Source of the DNA: Alicyclobacillus acidocaldarius subsp. acidocaldarius Tc-4-1
GTDB taxonomy: Bacteria > Bacillota > Bacilli > Alicyclobacillales > Alicyclobacillaceae
Length of the DNA stretch: 64,000 nucleotides
Assembly (NCBI RefSeq): GCF_000219875.1
Contig: NC_017167.1
Location: 786,765-850,764, forward strand
Reading direction: 5' to 3'
The position numbers and the translations under genes are program-made. Shown here piece after piece: positions 61,247 to 64,000 of this stretch (the stretch's first letter is position 1; every line of letters begins with the position of its first letter). Below the pieces are notes generated by a model. The model worked only from the letters and a program-made list of their open reading frames with translations. It ran no database searches and was not told the DNA's origin.

Positions 61247-62352
61247 ATGCCCATGACGCCTAAAGCCGTGTTCCGCTCGGCGATGTTGGATATCACGCCG
61301 CTTCGCACGTCGCCCGCGTTTTGCGGCTCTGGATTGGCAGCGGCATCTCCTCGCTCGGGGGCACCATGACGCCCTTCGCGGTCATGCTGCAGGTGTATCG
61401 AGCCACGCACAGCACCCTCGATGTCGGGCTGACCGGCCTCGCCAGCGTGCTGCCAGGTGCGCTGTTCGTGCTCCTCGGCGGAAGCGTGGGCGATCGCGCC
61501 AATCGCCGCAAGCTCGCTCTTCTCGCCACAACCGGGCAGATGCTCGTGTCCGCAGTCCTCGCTGTGCAGGCGCTCATGGCGTGGTCCGCGTTCTGGCTCA
61601 TCTACGCGCTGTTGTGCGCGCAGTCGGTGCTTGGAGTTATCAACGCCCCGGCGCGCCGGACGTTTGTGCCGCGCCTTCTGCCCAAGGAGCAGGTGCGAGC
61701 GGGGCAGACGCTGAACACTTTGGCCATTCGCTTTGGGGAGGTCGCTCGGCCTTCGCTTGCGGGCGTGATTGCCAGTTTCGCCGGACTCGGATGGTGTTAC
61801 GCCTGCGACGCGGCGACCTTTCTCGCGGCGCTCTACGCCATCTATCGTTTGCCGCCCATGTTGCCAGAGGCCAATGCCAAGCAGGGGGGCATGTTGGACG
61901 GCGTGATGGAGGGGGTGCTTCTTGGGCGATGGCGCGCCCTTCTCGGCGCCATGTTGGCTGATCTCAGCGTCACCGTGCTCGGCGTGCCCACCGCGCTCCT
62001 GCCGGCGCTTGTGAGCGAGCGCTTTGGCGGCCGGCCGGAGACGCTCGGCCTGATGATGGGCGCCACCGGCATCGGCGGCCTGGTCATCCTGGCCCTGTCG
62101 GGCCCTGTGCGCCACATTCGGTCCGAAGGCAAAGCGATTCTGGTCGCCTGTGCCGCCTGGGCCATGGCTGCCGGGTGTCTCGTGGGGACGGGCGGTCCGC
62201 AGCTCGGCAATCTCCGCGCAGGGCTTGTGGGGAGTCTGCTCCCGCCCGGTGCGGCCATTGCCGTCGGCGGACTTTCCACGCTCGCCGCCATCTTTTGCGT
62301 CGGTTGGTTCGTGCCCGAGCTGCGGAGGGCGCGCGGGGATGGAGACTTCTGA
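61247..62352 (+). CDS. MFS exporter (DHA3/EntS-like), N-terminal frameshift
   Basis: The body from 61321 is an MFS protein (SSLGGTMTPFAVMLQVYRATH, GGSVGDRANRRKLAL, GVINAPARRTFVPRLLPKEQ). Its only available start in that frame is TTG 61321, with no ribosome site and a truncated first helix. In the preceding frame, ATG 61247 (AGGGTGA 9 bases upstream) encodes ...MLDITPLRTSPAF, exactly the expected cytosolic N-terminus of DHA3 exporters, and one -1 shift at TTTT (61319-61322) joins it as SPAF-LRLWIGSG. The joined length is about 368 residues. Either a real mutation, a sequence under-call, or less likely recoding. Substrate unknown. Confidence 0.7.
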
Positions 62353-62392
62353 CCCCATTTGCCTTCTCCGCACTCGGTTTTTGAACCGTTTC

Positions 62393-62791
62393 TCAACCGC
62401 GCCGGTATTCGGCCTCCGTGACGTGCTCCATCCAATCGACCGGCGAGCCGTCGAGAGCTTCCTGAATCGCCACGTGCGCCATGGCGTGCTCTGGTGAAGC
62501 GCCGTGCCAGTGCCTTTCGCCAGACTCGAACCAAACGATGTCCCCAGGGTAAACCTCCTGGACCGATTCGCCTTCTCGTTGGACCCAGCCTACGCCTTCT
62601 AGGATGATCAACAGTTGGCCAAGCGGATGCGTGTGCCACGCCGTTCGTGCACCGGGTTCAAATCGGACGACCGCCGCGCCCACGCGGGATGGCTCCTCCG
62701 CGTTCCAGACGGGCGTGATGGAGACGCGCCCTGTGAAGGTCGCGGAGGACCCAGCGGACGGTTTGCGCTCTCGGTTGCGGACAATTTTCAT
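62393..62791 (-). CDS. Cupin-domain protein
   Basis: A 132-residue single-domain cupin. FEPGARTAWHTHPLGQLLIILEG carries the G(X)5HXH motif 1 pattern (shown here in part as WHTHPLGQ) and DIVWFESGERHWHG motif 2. Such proteins bind a metal; resembles those linked to carboxymuconolactone decarboxylase-like genes. Function unknown. ATG 62791 follows GGGAGGAG by 6 bases. It is followed, in operon order, by nothing, and is preceded by the alcohol dehydrogenase gene on the same strand (33 bases). Confidence 0.85.
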   Translation of the reverse strand: MKIVRNRERKPSAGSSATFTGRVSITPVWNAEEPSRVGAAVVRFEPGARTAWHTHPLGQLLIILEGVGWVQREGESVQEVYPGDIVWFESGERHWHGASPEHAMAHVAIQEALDGSPVDWMEHVTEAEYRRG

Positions 62792-62824
62792 GAGAACTCC
62801 TCCCTTGACGTCTCGCGACAAGAC

Positions 62825-63847
62825 TCACGCGTCCGGCCACAATAAGGCTTTGATGGCGCGGCGCTCGTGCATGGCTCGATAACCTTCCGCCACCTGTTCA
62901 AGCGGCAGTTCGAGATCGAACACTTTCCCGGGCTGAATCTTCCCTTGCCAGACCAACTGGATGAGATCCGGCAGGTATCGGCGGACCGGCGCCGGACCTC
63001 CATGCAGGTGAATCTGTTTGTAAAACAGCAGCCGTCCGTCCAAGGACACGCCGTGTGGCACGCCGACGAAGCTCATATGTCCGCCCGGGCGCGTGCACTG
63101 GATGGCCTGCATCATGGCTTCCTGCGTGCCGACGCACTCGAGCACCGACTCCGCGCCGAGGCCGTCCGTCATGTCCAGAATGCGCTTGACCCCTTCGTCG
63201 CCTCGCTCCTCTACAATGTCCGTGGCGCCAAACTCCTTCGCCAGGGCCTGTCTCTTCTCGTGCCGGCTCATCACGATAATCCGCGAGGCGCCCATCTGCT
63301 TGGCCGCGATCACGGCGCAGAGTCCCACGGCGCCGTCGCCCACAACCACGGCGGTCTTGCCTGGACGTACTTCCGCAGCGTCTGCGGCAAACCAGCCTGT
63401 GCCCATCACGTCCGAGAGCGTGAGAAGGCTGGGAATGAGGGCGCGATCCGGCATGCCCGGGGTGGGCACGAGGGTGCCGTCTGCCCAGGGGATGCGCACG
63501 TAAGGCGCCTGGGCGCCGGGGATGCTGCGCCGATTGACGCACGAGGACGGGTACCCCGCTTGGCAGATGGGGCACGTGCCGTCGGTCGCGAAAAACGCCC
63601 CAATCACAAATTGTCCTGGCTTCACGTGGCGGACGTCCGGGCCGACCTCTTCGACGATGCCGACGTATTCATGTCCCATGGGGATGGGTTTCTCGATAGG
63701 GTTCAGCCCGCGATACGTCCAGAGATCAGAACCACATACGCAGGTGGCGACGATGCGAATGATGGCGTCGGTAGGTTCCTCAATCCGCGGGTCTTCTCGA
63801 TCTTCGTAGCGGACATCCCACGGAGCGTGGATCACGGTACCTTTCAT
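62825..63847 (-). CDS. Zinc-dependent medium-chain alcohol dehydrogenase
   Basis: A 340-residue MDR enzyme. The catalytic zinc site is seen in CVCGSDLWTYRG and PMGHEYVGIVEEVG; a structural-zinc-like loop reads CPICQAGYPSSC. AVVVGDGAVGLCAVIAAKQMGA is the Rossmann motif, and the following MSRHEK suggests NADP preference. ATG 63847 follows AAGGAGG by 9 bases. Together with the cupin it forms a two-gene unit, probably for a redox detoxification step; the substrate is unknown. Confidence 0.9.
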   Translation of the reverse strand: MKGTVIHAPWDVRYEDREDPRIEEPTDAIIRIVATCVCGSDLWTYRGLNPIEKPIPMGHEYVGIVEEVGPDVRHVKPGQFVIGAFFATDGTCPICQAGYPSSCVNRRSIPGAQAPYVRIPWADGTLVPTPGMPDRALIPSLLTLSDVMGTGWFAADAAEVRPGKTAVVVGDGAVGLCAVIAAKQMGASRIIVMSRHEKRQALAKEFGATDIVEERGDEGVKRILDMTDGLGAESVLECVGTQEAMMQAIQCTRPGGHMSFVGVPHGVSLDGRLLFYKQIHLHGGPAPVRRYLPDLIQLVWQGKIQPGKVFDLELPLEQVAEGYRAMHERRAIKALLWPDA

Positions 63848-63946
63848 GCGCAAGGCCTCCTTCGTCAAGGTTCAGGTCTATTCTTTCACATCGCTTGTCC
63901 CAATGCCTAATCGGTTGTGACTCGTTGCGAGGATCCGTGAGGATTT

Positions 63947-63973
63947 CTACACAGGGGGCAAGATTTCGTGTAG
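63947..63973. repeat. Inverted repeat near the window end
   Basis: CTACAC - 15 bases - GTGTAG lies in the 150 bases upstream of the alcohol dehydrogenase gene that hold no gene. It might be an operator for that gene or for one beyond the window. Confidence 0.3.
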
Positions 63974-64000
63974 ATTGATCAACTTGATGGTTCGTGATGG

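Overview
The window looks like a chromosomal segment of a high-GC (roughly 60%) Gram-positive rod of the Bacillales, most like the Alicyclobacillaceae. This is an inference from gene content (mmg-type methylcitrate genes, a CtsR-type operator, YjzC, LrgAB with a LysR regulator, PaiB) together with strong GGAGG ribosome sites and frequent GTG/TTG starts in GC-rich DNA. I saw no rRNA, tRNA or CRISPR array.

Layout. 0-8.6 kb: the end of a VOC/glyoxalase gene and a 2709-residue cyclic beta-1,2-glucan synthase-like protein. 8.6-15.1 kb: an MFS permease divergent from a methylcitrate-cycle operon (citrate/methylcitrate synthase, MmgE/PrpD, methylisocitrate lyase), then threonine dehydratase. 15.3-18.6 kb: two small membrane-anchored hypotheticals flanking a Clp ATPase that has a sigma-A promoter and a tandem CtsR-like operator. 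18.8-28.1 kb: UbiX, UbiD, an R2-like ligand-binding oxidase with all metal and cross-link residues, an MHS-type permease, aldehyde and alcohol dehydrogenases, an acyl-CoA ligase and an orphan AraC-type response regulator.

28.2-40.2 kb is the most interesting part: a compact one-strand cluster for the nickel-pincer nucleotide (NPN) cofactor of lactate racemase. It holds larE, larB, two complementary larC genes, a ferredoxin/Bfd-like protein, a divergent LarA homologue, a NadC-like phosphoribosyltransferase, a MoaB/CinA-like protein, a lactate-permease-family transporter, acylating acetaldehyde dehydrogenase, 4-hydroxy-2-oxovalerate aldolase and a NiCoT nickel permease. The LarA homologue keeps the His/Lys/His nickel-pincer spacing (H192, K202, H218) but has lost the Arg and the first catalytic His of lactate racemase, so it probably acts on another hydroxy acid. 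larE and larC1 each need one -1 frameshift at a homopolymer.

40.5-49.6 kb: phenylacetate catabolism (TetR regulator, paaABCD, paaK, a FlK-like thioesterase, aldehyde dehydrogenase, paaG, paaJ-like thiolase); no paaE-type reductase is visible. 49.8-54.7 kb: rmuC, yjzC, lrgAB with a divergent LysR gene, a hotdog thioesterase and paiB. 54.7-60.2 kb: an aminotransferase, a 2-oxoacid dehydrogenase E1alpha/E1beta/E2 and an enoyl-CoA hydratase. The promoter of this last operon carries nearly the same palindrome, at the same distance from the -10 box, as the paa promoter. This suggests one regulon converting phenylalanine via phenylpyruvate and phenylacetyl-CoA to central metabolites. 60.3-63.8 kb: RarD-like permease, a frameshifted MFS exporter, a cupin and a zinc alcohol dehydrogenase.

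Three genes (larE, larC1, the MFS gene at 61.2 kb) lack exactly one base relative to an intact frame. Whether these are recoding sites, mutations or sequencing under-calls cannot be settled from the sequence alone.
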